Positions 25,858 through 34,962 of a DNA stretch of 54,735 nucleotides are shown here, in pieces; position 1 is the first letter of the stretch; each line of letters starts with the position of its first letter. The notes beneath the pieces were generated by a model. It searched no databases. It saw only the letters and a program-made list of their open reading frames with translations, and had not been told where the DNA came from. The translations under genes were made by a program, and so were the position numbers. Source of the DNA: Ruminococcaceae bacterium UBA7212. GTDB lineage: Bacteria; Bacillota; Clostridia; Oscillospirales; Acutalibacteraceae. Location of the stretch: positions 29,390 through 84,124 of the forward strand of contig DKUE01000017.1 in the NCBI GenBank assembly GCA_002490525.1. Reading direction: 5' to 3'.

Positions 25858-25906
25858 AAAACAAGTGCTGTTTCTTCTGTCAAAAGGAGAATCGGCACTT
25901 GTTTTT
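25858..25906. terminator. Terminator behind the TetR gene
   Basis: AAAACAAGTGC pairs with GCACTTGTTTT across a 26-base loop, followed by TTAC. Can also serve the convergent gene at 25912. Confidence 0.75.
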
Positions 25907-25911
25907 ACATA

Positions 25912-26454
25912 TTATTCTTTTGCAACCGCTTGCAGTAAGCGGTGTACTTCCGCTTTTGTTCCGACAGGCAATACATCCGCAAGCGCCGTAAGCAGGCAAT
26001 GTACGGAAACACCGCCGAAGGGCTTTAACATCGCAGAGCTGACCGAAACCCCCATGTTTGCCGCAAAACAGCTTAAGCTTGCAAGCACCGTATTCGTTGC
26101 CTGTGCATTTTGTAAAATACAGGAAATTCGGTCATATACGGAATACCCTGTTCCGTTTTCCGCATACTGTTTTTTTGCCGTTTGCACCGTATCTGCTGTA
26201 ATGGGAATCTGCAAAAGCAATGCATTCAGTATCGGCAAAAGTGCCTGCGGTAGTTTTCCGCCTGCCATCGCAAACAGTTTTTCCACCGTAAAGCTTTTAC
26301 AGAAGGTCAGCATACCTTTGTTGACAGGCAGGTGCAATTCCTCAGATGCATATTGCAATGCACCCAAAACCAGAGATTCCCCTTCGGGGGTGCGCATGAC
26401 CTGCGCCAAGGTACTGTATACGGAAAGATAACCGCTGCGGGAATCAAGCTTCAT
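25912..26454 (-). CDS. Helical protein of unknown function
   Basis: 180 aa, not recognised. Mostly alpha-helical by composition, with two similar-feeling stretches: LSVYSTLAQVMRTPEGESLV near the N-terminus and SFTVEKLFAMAGGKLPQALLPILNALL in the middle. No signal peptide, and no clear transmembrane helix, though the middle is hydrophobic. Its start overlaps the acetyltransferase end by 11 bases, with AGGAG 9 bases ahead, so the two are co-translated. Confidence 0.7.
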   Translation of the reverse strand: MKLDSRSGYLSVYSTLAQVMRTPEGESLVLGALQYASEELHLPVNKGMLTFCKSFTVEKLFAMAGGKLPQALLPILNALLLQIPITADTVQTAKKQYAENGTGYSVYDRISCILQNAQATNTVLASLSCFAANMGVSVSSAMLKPFGGVSVHCLLTALADVLPVGTKAEVHRLLQAVAKE

Positions 26455-26977
26455 TCTCCGCCACTCCTTTCCGGCTGACCGAATATAGAATATGCGGCAT
26501 ATCCATACCGTAATAATGCTTTATCAATCTGCCCTTTGCCGTCATGCCGTTACGCTCGGCTACGCGCTGTGAGGGATAATTATTTTCGCGGATAATCGAA
26601 TACACTTCTTCGGCATGCAATGTTTCAAACGCATATTTCTTGCATCCTGCGGCAGCTTCTGTTGCATAGCCTTTGTGCCAATAAGCTTTTTGAAATAAAT
26701 ACCCGATTTCAAGCACATTTTCCTGCAAAACAGGCTGTAAGGTCAGCCCGCACTGCCCAATCAATTCCGCATTCTCCTTTAAAATGACAGCCCACAGACC
26801 GAATCCGTTCTCTCTGTAGCGCCGCAACTGATTTCGGAGCCACGCCGTAACCTCCGCATCGGAAAACGCGTGTTCATAAGCATACATGACATCTTTGTCC
26901 TGTAAAATTTTACAAAGCGCAGAAAAATCTGTTGGACACAGTTCCCGTAAATACAGACGTTCCGTTTCCAATATCAT
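26444..26977 (-). CDS. RimJ/RimL-type GNAT acetyltransferase
   Basis: 177 aa. Starts ILETERLYLRELCPTDF, the RimJ/RimL-family N-terminus. Motif A is EIGYLFQKAYWHKGYATEAAAGCKKYAFE, and SIIRENNYPSQRVAERNGM is the B-motif helix. It may modify a ribosomal or other protein N-terminus, or a small amine. First gene of a two-gene unit with the unknown helical protein. Confidence 0.9.
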   Translation of the reverse strand: MILETERLYLRELCPTDFSALCKILQDKDVMYAYEHAFSDAEVTAWLRNQLRRYRENGFGLWAVILKENAELIGQCGLTLQPVLQENVLEIGYLFQKAYWHKGYATEAAAGCKKYAFETLHAEEVYSIIRENNYPSQRVAERNGMTAKGRLIKHYYGMDMPHILYSVSRKGVAENEA

Positions 26978-27112
26978 TTACATTCGCTCCTTTCGCCGCA
27001 TCCATTATAAGAGAATTCACACAGAAATTCAAGCAAGCCGAGCGTATTTTCATTGCAAATTTGTTTGAAATTTTATATACTGTATATAAATTTTAATTCG
27101 AGGACCTGTGCC

Positions 27113-27940
27113 ATGAAAACACTGTACATTACCGATTTAGACGGTACATTTTTAAATGAAAACGGCGTTGTATCCGAGCAAAGCCGAAAAATTATCAATC
27201 AGCTTTCCGAAAAAGGACTGTTATTTTCCGTCGCAACCGCTCGCAGTATTATGACTGTTCCTGAGCTTTTGGAAGGATTGCAATTAAACGCTCCTATTGT
27301 GTTAATGAACGGTGTATTCTTATTTGATTTAAACTGTAATCATGCGGTTGCCTATCATGAAATTTCCGATTTTGCCTTTCGGAAAATTATAAGCATATTT
27401 CAGCAAAACGGCAAATCACCGATGCTTTGGTTGTACGGAGAGGACGGTCTGCTGTCGATACAGTATACACAGCTGGAGCTGCAAATTAACCGTGATTTTT
27501 ACGAAAGCCGCAAAGACCGATTTGACGGAAGATTTTATAAAACCGATTCTCTTTTCCTGCCCGACGGACAGCACGCCGTATATATCAATCTAGTCGACAC
27601 CTTTGCGTCACTGCATCCAATTGCCGAAGCGTTGAAATCCGTTGCAGGCGCGGCATTCGCCTTTTACAGAGACACTTACACAGACTACTGGTTTTTAGAG
27701 GTATACAGCGCGGATGCCAGCAAAGCAAACGGCGCGAAGGAAATTCAAAAGCGGATGCAAGCTGACCGAATCACAGCATTCGGCGATAATTTAAACGATT
27801 TAACACTGTTTTCGGCGGCGGATGAAAAATACGCCGTGGAAAACGCCGTACCGGAACTGAAAGCACATGCCACCGCTGTAATCGAAAGCAACCGTACCGA
27901 CGGCGTAGCAAAATTTCTGCTCAAAGACTTTACAGTATAA
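27113..27940 (+). CDS. Cof-type HAD phosphatase
   Basis: 275 aa. Motif I DLDGTFLNE (Asp nucleophile), motif II in FSVATARS, and motif IV FGDNLNDLTLF place it in the Cof/IIB subfamily. These are cytoplasmic phosphatases acting on sugar phosphates or flavin/nucleotide precursors. The cap domain is about residues 80-190. Start at ATG 27113 with GAGGA ahead. Substrate not determinable. Monocistronic. Confidence 0.93.
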   Translation: MKTLYITDLDGTFLNENGVVSEQSRKIINQLSEKGLLFSVATARSIMTVPELLEGLQLNAPIVLMNGVFLFDLNCNHAVAYHEISDFAFRKIISIFQQNGKSPMLWLYGEDGLLSIQYTQLELQINRDFYESRKDRFDGRFYKTDSLFLPDGQHAVYINLVDTFASLHPIAEALKSVAGAAFAFYRDTYTDYWFLEVYSADASKANGAKEIQKRMQADRITAFGDNLNDLTLFSAADEKYAVENAVPELKAHATAVIESNRTDGVAKFLLKDFTV

Positions 27941-27944
27941 AAAA

Positions 27945-27981
27945 CGCCACGCCGTACAGCAGTGAACTGCACACGGCGTGG
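27945..27981. terminator. Convergent terminator
   Basis: GCCACGCCGT pairs with ACGGCGTGGC, with A-run before and T-rich sequence after, between the HAD gene and the convergent acyltransferase gene. Confidence 0.85.
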
Positions 27982-27989
27982 CTTCCTTA

Positions 27990-29033
27990 TTAAGGCACAA
28001 TCCGTTTGACAATCGGTATTTTGGCAAGCAAAAGAACCGCCGCCGTACAAAGCAGAAAAATAATCGGCGGAAAAATCACCATGGCGTAGACCGGATGCCC
28101 CGACAAAAGACCGGTATGCTCCAGCAAACTCAGACAAAACATATGCAGTACATAAATGCCTAACGTGGTTGAGGCAACTTTAGAAACCGCTTTTTGCGGT
28201 ATCACACGGTAAATAATTCGCCACGGAAAATGTTTCGCGCCCAACATAACCGCTACGGACAAAGGGAAACAGGCAACGGAATTGTACTCCATAAAAAATA
28301 TATCGGTTTCCCCGCTGCGGCGCGACAGCAGCCATGTTCCGAAAAACATAAGTGCGGCACCGCAGACCCCTGCGGCATAAACACATATCCGCGTTTTTTT
28401 TGAAAAAGTCTCATGCCGAATCAACCAGCCCATAAATACGTACCCGATAAATCCGCTGACCGCCGGCGGCGTAAGCCAGCCGGTAACGGGAAAACAGAAT
28501 TTGGTGATGCACGGCAAAATGCCGCTGAAAAAATAGGACAGCAGACAAAGATAAGAAATTGTTTTAAAATTCTCCTTTTTGGCAACCAAAGAAAATACGG
28601 GCATAGAAAGATATATGCCGAAAATCGCATAAAAAAACCAAAAAATATAATTGGACTCATTATTCAAAATTGCATTGCGCAGTGCGGCGGCTGTCGGAAG
28701 CGGTGCACGGCCCAACACACAGGGATAGAGCAAATAAAACAGTGACCAAAATAAGAACGGTATTCCTGTACGGGCAAGCCGCTTTTTAAAAAAAGTTTTG
28801 GTATCGTATCGGATGCGGTATTCCAAAAGATTTGCCCCGCTGACCATAAAAAACACAGGTACGGCAAAATGAAAAACCGATTGTACAAGCATGGACATAA
28901 ACCACAAACGGTTCTCTGCAAAATGAAACACTTCTCCTGAGCAATGTAAGCAGATTACACCGAAACAGGCAAATATATTTAAAAAGTCAATATAGTCAAG
29001 ATGTACTGTCCGTTCCTTTATCTGTTCGCTCAT
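27990..29033 (-). CDS. Membrane acyltransferase (acyltransferase-3 family)
   Basis: 347 aa, about ten transmembrane helices. The N-terminal HLDYIDFLNIFACFGVICLHCSGE carries the family D...R/H helix with a conserved His. The family O-acetylates or succinylates cell-surface polysaccharide or peptidoglycan. The middle is a ladder of hydrophobic helices; the final ALTLGIYVLHMF-like segment is typical. Start at ATG 29033 with GGAGGAG ahead. Acceptor unknown; no polysaccharide genes nearby. Confidence 0.87.
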   Translation of the reverse strand: MSEQIKERTVHLDYIDFLNIFACFGVICLHCSGEVFHFAENRLWFMSMLVQSVFHFAVPVFFMVSGANLLEYRIRYDTKTFFKKRLARTGIPFLFWSLFYLLYPCVLGRAPLPTAAALRNAILNNESNYIFWFFYAIFGIYLSMPVFSLVAKKENFKTISYLCLLSYFFSGILPCITKFCFPVTGWLTPPAVSGFIGYVFMGWLIRHETFSKKTRICVYAAGVCGAALMFFGTWLLSRRSGETDIFFMEYNSVACFPLSVAVMLGAKHFPWRIIYRVIPQKAVSKVASTTLGIYVLHMFCLSLLEHTGLLSGHPVYAMVIFPPIIFLLCTAAVLLLAKIPIVKRIVP

Positions 29034-29156
29034 TTTTCTGCTCCTCCGTTTTCTAGATGTATTATAATCAATTTTAAATTCATCTGTCAAGATAAGATAT
29101 ATTTTATATCTTGTCGAAACACCGCGAAAATCCCCGTTGAAAGTTTGGTTTTTCAG

Positions 29157-29185
29157 TTGACAAATCCGGAAAAACGATATACAAT
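29157..29185 (+). promoter_or_regulatory. metK promoter
   Basis: TTGACA (29157-29162), 17-base spacer, TACAAT (29180-29185), about 22 bases before the SAM riboswitch. Confidence 0.85.
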
Positions 29186-29207
29186 ATTTAAAAACAAAAT
29201 AAAATAT

Positions 29208-29342
29208 CCTTATAGAGAGTGACGGAGGGACAGGCCCTGTGAAGTCCGGCAACCTGCATCAAGCAAGGTGCCAAATCCCACAGCATTTTTGCTGAAAGAT
29301 AAGGTGACAGTAAAGCACCTTGGACTTGCGCTTCGGTGCTTT
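29208..29342 (+). ncRNA. SAM-I (S-box) riboswitch with terminator
   Basis: P1 CCTTAT (29208-29213)/ATAAGG (29299-29304) encloses AGAGTGACGGAGGGACAGGCCC, GAAGTCCGGCAACC and GGTGCCAAATCC, the conserved SAM-I core. A terminator follows: AAAGCACC (29312-29319)/GGTGCTTT (29335-29342). CAAGGTGC (29264-29271) is exactly complementary to GCACCTTG (29315-29322), giving the antiterminator. High SAM should stop metK transcription. Confidence 0.96.
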
Positions 29343-29380
29343 TTATTTGTGTGTTCTAACAGAAAAAAGGAGCAAAACTT

Positions 29381-30571
29381 ATGGCAAAACATCTTTTCAC
29401 ATCTGAATCCGTTACAGAGGGACATCCCGATAAAATCTGCGACAATATATCTGACGCCGTGCTGGACGCAATCCTTGCACAAGACCCGAACGGGCGTGTT
29501 GCATGCGAAACAACCTGCATTACAAACCATATTATGGTTATGGGGGAAATTACCACCAGTGCAAAAATTGATATTGAAAAAATCGCGCGCGAGGTTGTTT
29601 GCGAAATCGGCTACGATGACGATACAAAAGGCTTTAACGGAAACACCTGTAAGGTGGATATCGCCATTGACAAGCAGTCGGCGGACATTGCTTTGGGCGT
29701 GGACGCCTCTTACGAATTAAAAGAAGGACAAAAGGACGATTACAACCTGCACGGTGCGGGCGACCAGGGCATGATGTTCGGCTATGCCTGCGATGAAACG
29801 GAAGAACTGATGCCCCTGCCGATTTCTTTGGCGCATAAGCTTGCTATGCAACTGACTAAGGTGCGTAAGGATGGCACGCTTCCCTATTTACGTGCAGACG
29901 GCAAAACGCAGGTCACCGTGGAATATGACGAGAATGACCGACCTGTTCGCATTGATACGATTGTCATTTCTTCACAGCACAGTGCAGATGTAGAACTGCA
30001 AAAAATCCGCACAGACATTTTAAAACATGTTATCAAGCCCATTATTCCCGAAAACTTATTTGATGATGATACCATCATTTATGTAAATCCTACGGGGCGC
30101 TTTGTTACAGGCGGGCCTGCGGGCGACAGCGGTCTTACGGGACGTAAGATTATTGTGGATACATACGGCGGAATCGGCCGTCACGGCGGCGGCTGTTTCT
30201 CAGGGAAGGATCCGACAAAGGTAGATCGTTCTGCGGCGTATGCGGCACGTTATGTTGCAAAAAATATTGTTGCGGCGGGGCTTGCAAAAAAATGTGAAAT
30301 CCAGTTGGCATACGCTATCGGTGTGGCAAATCCCGTCTCCGTAATGGTGGATACCTTCGGTACAGGCGTGCTTGATGACAATGTACTGAGCGAAATCGTA
30401 ACGGAAGTATTCGACCTGCGCCCTGCGGCAATTATGGATTATTTAGATTTGCGCCGTCCGATTTACCGTCCGCTTGCGGCATACGGGCATATGGGACGTA
30501 CGGATTTGAACGTCCGCTGGGAACAGACCGATAAGGTGGACGCCTTAAAACGCGCGGCAGGCACCAAATAA
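29381..30571 (+). CDS. metK: S-adenosylmethionine synthase
   Basis: 396 aa. It makes SAM from methionine and ATP as a cytoplasmic tetramer. SESVTEGHPDKICDNISDAVLDA (His and Asp for ATP/Mg2+), GAGDQGMMFGYA and GGRHGGGCFSGKDPTKVDRSAAY-type P-loop-like sequence (here GIGRHGGG...) are all intact. Full family length. RBS AAAAGGAG. Controlled by the SAM-I riboswitch directly upstream. Confidence 0.98.
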   Translation: MAKHLFTSESVTEGHPDKICDNISDAVLDAILAQDPNGRVACETTCITNHIMVMGEITTSAKIDIEKIAREVVCEIGYDDDTKGFNGNTCKVDIAIDKQSADIALGVDASYELKEGQKDDYNLHGAGDQGMMFGYACDETEELMPLPISLAHKLAMQLTKVRKDGTLPYLRADGKTQVTVEYDENDRPVRIDTIVISSQHSADVELQKIRTDILKHVIKPIIPENLFDDDTIIYVNPTGRFVTGGPAGDSGLTGRKIIVDTYGGIGRHGGGCFSGKDPTKVDRSAAYAARYVAKNIVAAGLAKKCEIQLAYAIGVANPVSVMVDTFGTGVLDDNVLSEIVTEVFDLRPAAIMDYLDLRRPIYRPLAAYGHMGRTDLNVRWEQTDKVDALKRAAGTK

Positions 30572-30626
30572 TTTTTCCAAAATTTTGAAAACGCATAAAG
30601 CAGTTTTTTCAACGCATACTATTCAT

Positions 30627-30772
30627 AAGGTGAAGGAAGTCGAGCCCAATATGGTTTAAAACGGTATATTTCCGCCGAGGCTGCGTTAAAGTTGATGCCC
30701 GTCAACGGTGAAAAGTGAAAATCCACCGCAAGGACAAGGTTTCGGCATATTGTGTTCGACTCCCTTCACCTT
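30627..30772 (+). ncRNA. Unassigned structured RNA ahead of a DUF378 gene
   Basis: A long closing stem: AAGGTGAAGG (30627-30636)/CCTTCACCTT (30763-30772), then AGTCGA/TCGACT, then AATATG (30648-30653)/CATATT (30746-30751). Inside, CCGA/TCGG encloses two hairpins, GTTGA/TCAAC (30691-30705) and CGGTG/CACCG (30706-30728). The RBS of the next gene begins 9 bases later. I cannot match it to a known riboswitch; it could also be a dispersed repeat. Confidence 0.6.
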
Positions 30773-30798
30773 AAGCATTGATAAGGAGTTGAAAAAAT

Positions 30799-31014
30799 AT
30801 GCTGGATAGAATCGCGTTGATTTTGGTCATCATCGGCGGCATTAACTGGGGCTCGATTGGTCTTTTTCAGTTTGACATTGTCGGCTGGATTTTCGGCGGT
30901 CAGGCTGCCATCGTCAGCAGAATCATCTATACGCTTGTTGCAATTGCGGCGGTTTGGTGCATTTCTCTGCTGTTCCGTGAAAACGAAGTTCTTGCCTCTG
31001 CGAGAGATGAATAA
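30799..31014 (+). CDS. DUF378 small membrane protein
   Basis: 71 aa. LDRIALILVIIGGINWGSIGLFQFDIVGWIFGG is the DUF378 signature, with two hydrophobic helices (about 4-24 and 38-60) around the INWG motif. Function unknown across the family. RBS AAGGAG at 30782-30787. The 5' leader is the structured RNA just described, so expression may be controlled post-initiation. Confidence 0.92.
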   Translation: MLDRIALILVIIGGINWGSIGLFQFDIVGWIFGGQAAIVSRIIYTLVAIAAVWCISLLFRENEVLASARDE

Positions 31015-31044
31015 TTACTATAAAATCGATTCGAATCAAAAAAA

Positions 31045-31086
31045 CACCCCGATTTTCCGCGCTTGTATACACGGAAAATCGGGGTG
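31045..31086. terminator. Convergent terminator
   Basis: CACCCCGATTTTCCG pairs perfectly with CGGAAAATCGGGGTG. It lies between DUF378 and the convergent FMN-reductase gene. Confidence 0.92.
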
Positions 31087-31107
31087 CGACTTATAATTTG
31101 CAGTATA

Positions 31108-31725
31108 TCACCGAATAAAGTTCATCGGTGCAAACGGTTCTTTTTCAGGAATACCATACTGCGCTTTACCGAGTGCGATACTCTTCATCAGAAACGTCAT
31201 ATTCCGTGCCAAGGTGCGCATGCCCTGCATGCCCTCCGAATCCTGCACGGCTTCACCGATTTCTCGGCCGTGTACGCCATTCCAATATTGCCCGGAAGCA
31301 ATAGGCATACCCGATATGGCAAAAAACTTATTCAGTTCATCAAAGGTCGAGGTCATTCCGCCGCGGCGCGCCGCAACCACTGCCGTGCCGACTTTCATCG
31401 TTTTGTCAAAATGCGTGCTGAAAAACAGTCGCGTTAAGAATGCAATCAAGGTTGCATTTGCGGAAGCGTAATAAACCGGACTGCCGACCACCAAACCGTC
31501 ACATTCCGCAAATTTGGGTGCAATCTCATTCACCGCATCATCGAATACACATTTTCCGCTTTTGGCACAGGAGCGACAGGCAATACAGCCGCGAATGTTC
31601 TGATTGCCGATATGCACAATCTCACATTCGATTCCTTCCGTTGCAAAAATTTTTTCCATTTCCTGTAAGGCGGTATAAGTATTGCCTTTTGCGCGCGGAC
31701 TGCCGTTAATCATTAAAACTTTCAT
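31108..31725 (-). CDS. NADPH-dependent FMN reductase / flavodoxin-like oxidoreductase
   Basis: 205 aa. The phosphate loop MINGSPRAKGNTY binds FMN. GCIACRSCAKSGKC (about 46-59) is the CxxCxxxxxC element of the iron-sulfur flavoprotein-like branch. GSPVYYASANATL is the flavin-ring loop. A cytoplasmic electron-transfer or quinone/nitro-reducing role is likely. Last gene of the ileS-to-rqcH series, 30 bases after rqcH. Confidence 0.88.
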   Translation of the reverse strand: MKVLMINGSPRAKGNTYTALQEMEKIFATEGIECEIVHIGNQNIRGCIACRSCAKSGKCVFDDAVNEIAPKFAECDGLVVGSPVYYASANATLIAFLTRLFFSTHFDKTMKVGTAVVAARRGGMTSTFDELNKFFAISGMPIASGQYWNGVHGREIGEAVQDSEGMQGMRTLARNMTFLMKSIALGKAQYGIPEKEPFAPMNFIR

Positions 31726-31755
31726 TAGAATACCTCCAAACGGATTTACTGCAGT

Positions 31756-33489
31756 TTATTTTTCATCAGGATTTTTCGGGGAAACATAAACGGTATTGTA
31801 TACATGATAAATCACCTTGCCCGGCTTTGCACCGACAGGCTTTTTTATATTTTTAATCCGTGTATAATCCACGGGTACTTTCTGTGCCTCACGGGCACTG
31901 CTGAAAAAGGCGGCAATCTGCGCGGCTTCCGTGATGGCGAGGTTCGTAATTTCACGGTTTTCCGAAAGCAAAATCGTATGTGAACCCGCAAAATTCTGTG
32001 TATGCAGCCAAACATCATAATTTTTTGCCGTTTTTAAAGTCAGCTTATCATTCTGCACGTTATTGCGTCCGACCAATACTCTGAAGCCTTCCGAGGTCGT
32101 AAAGCTATAGGGCGGCGCTTCCTTCGGCAGACGCAGTTTCCCGCCTTTTTTCCGTTTTAAATAACCGCCGTCAATCAGCTCCTGCCGAATCAGCGCCAAT
32201 TCACTTTCGGTATCGGCACGCGAAAGCGTATCCAGCACGCTTTCAAAATAAGCCAGCTCCTGCTCCCCTTTTTCAATCAACTGCTGAAGCATCTTTTCCG
32301 CCGTATGTGCTTTTTTATATGCTTTATAATACTTTTGTGCATTCTGTGCCGGTGTGAGGGCTGGATTCACCGCAATACGCTCGGTTTTTCCGTCCGCATA
32401 ATAATTGGGGACTTCATAGAAAGCCGTGCCTTTTTTCAGCATATACTGATTTGCCTGTATCAATTCCGCGGACACACGCAGATTTTCTTTATCGGCACAG
32501 GCCTGCAATTCGCCCTTTTGATTTGCAATTTTGCGAACGGTACGCTCCTGCAAGGTATGCAAAGTGCGGTACAAATCGCCCGCTTTACGCTTGGCGCGCA
32601 ATTGACGGTCACGCTCAAAATAAAATGTGTCCAGAAGCGTACAAAACGATGTATTATAGGATTTTTTAAAGAAATCCGCATACTGCATAATATCCAAGAA
32701 CGAAAAATCGCAGGGCTTTTCCTCCGCATTGTACACCACACAATAAGCAGGCGTATTGTTTTGCAGTGCGGCTGTTACAGCACCTAAAGCCACAGTCACA
32801 CGGGCGGCATCCGTCTCGTATACAGCGGCGGTGCAGTCCCCTGCCGCACGGTATGCCAGCTCACGGCTGACAATCGGAGAAATACCCTCAACCGTTTTCA
32901 TAAACGCCGAGGAGAGCTGCGCATTCGGATTGGAAAGAATACGTTCTACCGCCGTCGCTGTACTGTCGGTCAGCAAATTGATTTTATCCTGCCGCGGCGG
33001 CAAGACGTATGTGCCCCCCGGCAAAACTTCACGGTAAGAGGATTTGTTTTCATCTACACGCTTTACCGCATCGATAATTTTGCCGTTTTGATTTATCAAA
33101 ATAATATTGCTGTGCTGTCCCGTAATTTCGATGCAAAGCGTGATTTTTACTTTGTCGCCGATTTCGTTTGTCGCATCAAAATCCAAAAACAAAATACGGT
33201 CCAAACCCGCCTGCCGAATGCCGAAAAGCTGTGCACCTGTTAAATGTTTGCGAAACAGCATGCAAAGCATGGGCGGATTCTGTGGATTTTCCGTTGGATA
33301 TTCGGTTAAGTGAATCCGAGGCGATGCAGATTCGGCGGAAAGAAACAAACGGTATGCTCCGCCGCGTGTACGCAGATGCAATACAATTTCCGTCTTCCCC
33401 GGCTGGTGGACTTTTTCTACCCGCGCGCCGATGAGCGTCTCCTCCAATTCGGTTTTGATAAAATGCAGTGTAATACCGTCCAGTGCCAT
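31756..33489 (-). CDS. rqcH: Ribosome quality-control factor RqcH (NFACT protein)
   Basis: 577 aa. Binds stalled 50S-peptidyl-tRNA complexes and directs C-terminal alanine tailing. NFACT-N domain about 1-200, with Asp97-Arg98 (in GLDRIL) at exactly the positions required in B. subtilis RqcH. Helical and coiled-coil middle about 270-440. NFACT-R domain about 450-570, with GRNNVQNDKLTLK and DVWLHTQNFAGSHTIL. Older name: fibronectin-binding protein. Lies 20 bases after nif3, in an operon with trmK and nif3. Confidence 0.95.
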   Translation of the reverse strand: MALDGITLHFIKTELEETLIGARVEKVHQPGKTEIVLHLRTRGGAYRLFLSAESASPRIHLTEYPTENPQNPPMLCMLFRKHLTGAQLFGIRQAGLDRILFLDFDATNEIGDKVKITLCIEITGQHSNIILINQNGKIIDAVKRVDENKSSYREVLPGGTYVLPPRQDKINLLTDSTATAVERILSNPNAQLSSAFMKTVEGISPIVSRELAYRAAGDCTAAVYETDAARVTVALGAVTAALQNNTPAYCVVYNAEEKPCDFSFLDIMQYADFFKKSYNTSFCTLLDTFYFERDRQLRAKRKAGDLYRTLHTLQERTVRKIANQKGELQACADKENLRVSAELIQANQYMLKKGTAFYEVPNYYADGKTERIAVNPALTPAQNAQKYYKAYKKAHTAEKMLQQLIEKGEQELAYFESVLDTLSRADTESELALIRQELIDGGYLKRKKGGKLRLPKEAPPYSFTTSEGFRVLVGRNNVQNDKLTLKTAKNYDVWLHTQNFAGSHTILLSENREITNLAITEAAQIAAFFSSAREAQKVPVDYTRIKNIKKPVGAKPGKVIYHVYNTVYVSPKNPDEK

Positions 33490-33509
33490 AAGAAGGGCTC
33501 CTTAATCAT

Positions 33510-34250
33510 CTATATCGAAAAAATCGGGGAAATCTGCTGAGAAAGAATACATTTCAGCTGTGGGAACCGTGCCTGCACACGCGCGCAAAGTGCACGGACA
33601 GCCGGAATTTCCGTTTCAAAGTGCCCTGCACATACTACGGAAATATCTAAAGCGACAGCATCCAAAATTTCGTGGTGCTTTGCCTCGCCTGTCAAAAACA
33701 AATCCGCACCCTGCGCTTTCCCTGCGGCGATAAAATCCGCCCCCGCGCCGCCGCACACGGCAACGCACCGTATCACTTTTTCAGGTAGGGAAACAGAAGC
33801 TTTTGTTTGCAGTGCAGTCTGCACTGCTTTTGCAAAGTCTTTCGCAGACTGCTCGGGAACGGAACCGATGCGGAACAGTCCGCAGTCGGATGCCCGCACC
33901 TCAGTCAGCCCAACCTTCTCCGCCAAAATATCATTTACGCCGCCTATTGCACAGTCATAAGAGGTATGTGCGGAAATCACGGCAATATGGTGCTTTGCCG
34001 CCTGAAATGCGGGAGAGGTATCCAAAAACTGCTTTTGCGGATGAAACAGAAACGGATGGTGCGTCACAATCAAGTCACATTGGGATATTGCGGCTTCCTG
34101 TACCAAATCCACAGTCGCATCCAGCGCAAACAGAATTTTGCGCACTTCCTTTGTGCGTTCTCCGACCTGAAAACCGCTGTTATCCCAGTCCTCCTGCGCC
34201 GCAAAGGGGGCAATTTCATTTATGTAATCATAAATCTGCTCAGCAAGCAT
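33510..34250 (-). CDS. Nif3-like dinuclear metal-centre protein
   Basis: 246 aa. NIF3/YqfO family hexameric toroid. Metal ligands lie in VTHHPFLF (two His), SAHTSYDCA (His, Asp) and a C-terminal VVCAGHFETE (His, Glu). Lacks the PII-like insert of longer relatives. Possibly GTP cyclohydrolase-like, but the function is not settled. Overlaps the trmK end by 11 bases, a gene pair conserved in Firmicutes. Confidence 0.93.
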   Translation of the reverse strand: MLAEQIYDYINEIAPFAAQEDWDNSGFQVGERTKEVRKILFALDATVDLVQEAAISQCDLIVTHHPFLFHPQKQFLDTSPAFQAAKHHIAVISAHTSYDCAIGGVNDILAEKVGLTEVRASDCGLFRIGSVPEQSAKDFAKAVQTALQTKASVSLPEKVIRCVAVCGGAGADFIAAGKAQGADLFLTGEAKHHEILDAVALDISVVCAGHFETEIPAVRALCARVQARFPQLKCILSQQISPIFSI

Positions 34251-34911
34251 CTTTTATCTCCTTTATAATTGCAAAGAGTTTCTCGGATTCTTTTGGGTTT
34301 GCACTTTGTAAAGCCTTCGCCCGCTTTTCAAGCCGGGATAGGACTTTTTGTAAATAAAGTAAATTTGTTCCTGTCGGATTTTGCGGCAATGTGCCCGCAT
34401 AGTCATACCATTCGGGATACGCTCGGCTTTCACCGCTGTATCGGGCGGAAATCGCCAAATACACCCGTTCCCCTTCCGCCACAGTTTCCTCACGCAAAAC
34501 GGAAAAGCCGTTTTCACGCAAAGCACGGCGCACATCCTCAAAATGTGTCATCGGCTGTAAAACAAGCTGTTTTTTTTCATCTTGCAGCCACGGTGTGCCT
34601 GCAACCATATCGGCGATTTGGTTGCCGCCCATGCCCGCGACCGCAACCGCCCCGACTTCCCAAGCATCTATATTTTGCAGGCCATCCGAAAGACGCAGTT
34701 CAATTTGCTCTGCAAACCCGTATTGCGCAAGGGTAGTTCGGGCATTTTTTAAGGGATTCGGATTGATATCTGCCGCAATCGCATAGTGTGCCTTGCCGTT
34801 TTGCAGCATCCAAACGGGCAAATATGCATGGTCTGTACCAATGTCGGCAAAACATGCACACGGGTCTAAAAAGTCAGCAACCATCTGTAAGCGTTCAGTT
34901 AATTTCAGCAT
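34240..34911 (-). CDS. trmK: tRNA (adenine(22)-N1)-methyltransferase TrmK
   Basis: 223 aa class I SAM-dependent methyltransferase. FADIGTDHAYLPVWML is motif I, ADINPNPLKNA follows motif II, and VAGMGGNQIADM is the motif IV region of the COG2384 family. It would make m1A22 in tRNA. Start at MLKLTERL (34911); a longer TTG version would run through the hairpin at 34925. Coupled to nif3. Confidence 0.92.
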   Translation of the reverse strand: MLKLTERLQMVADFLDPCACFADIGTDHAYLPVWMLQNGKAHYAIAADINPNPLKNARTTLAQYGFAEQIELRLSDGLQNIDAWEVGAVAVAGMGGNQIADMVAGTPWLQDEKKQLVLQPMTHFEDVRRALRENGFSVLREETVAEGERVYLAISARYSGESRAYPEWYDYAGTLPQNPTGTNLLYLQKVLSRLEKRAKALQSANPKESEKLFAIIKEIKDAC

Positions 34912-34924
34912 AGCTTTATAAAAC

Positions 34925-34952
34925 AGGGGTTGTGACAACCGTCCCAACCCCT
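34925..34952 (-). terminator. Hairpin between DUF1858 gene and trmK
   Basis: AGGGGTTG/CAACCCCT stem, followed on the minus strand by GTTTTAT. It may partly terminate the ileS-DUF1858 transcript or adjust downstream levels. Confidence 0.6.
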
Positions 34953-34962
34953 TTTCCGTTTC

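Noticed and set aside
30627..30772. 6S RNA or SRP RNA
   Set aside because: No long single internal bubble as in 6S and no SRP Alu/S-domain signature; no terminator behind it.
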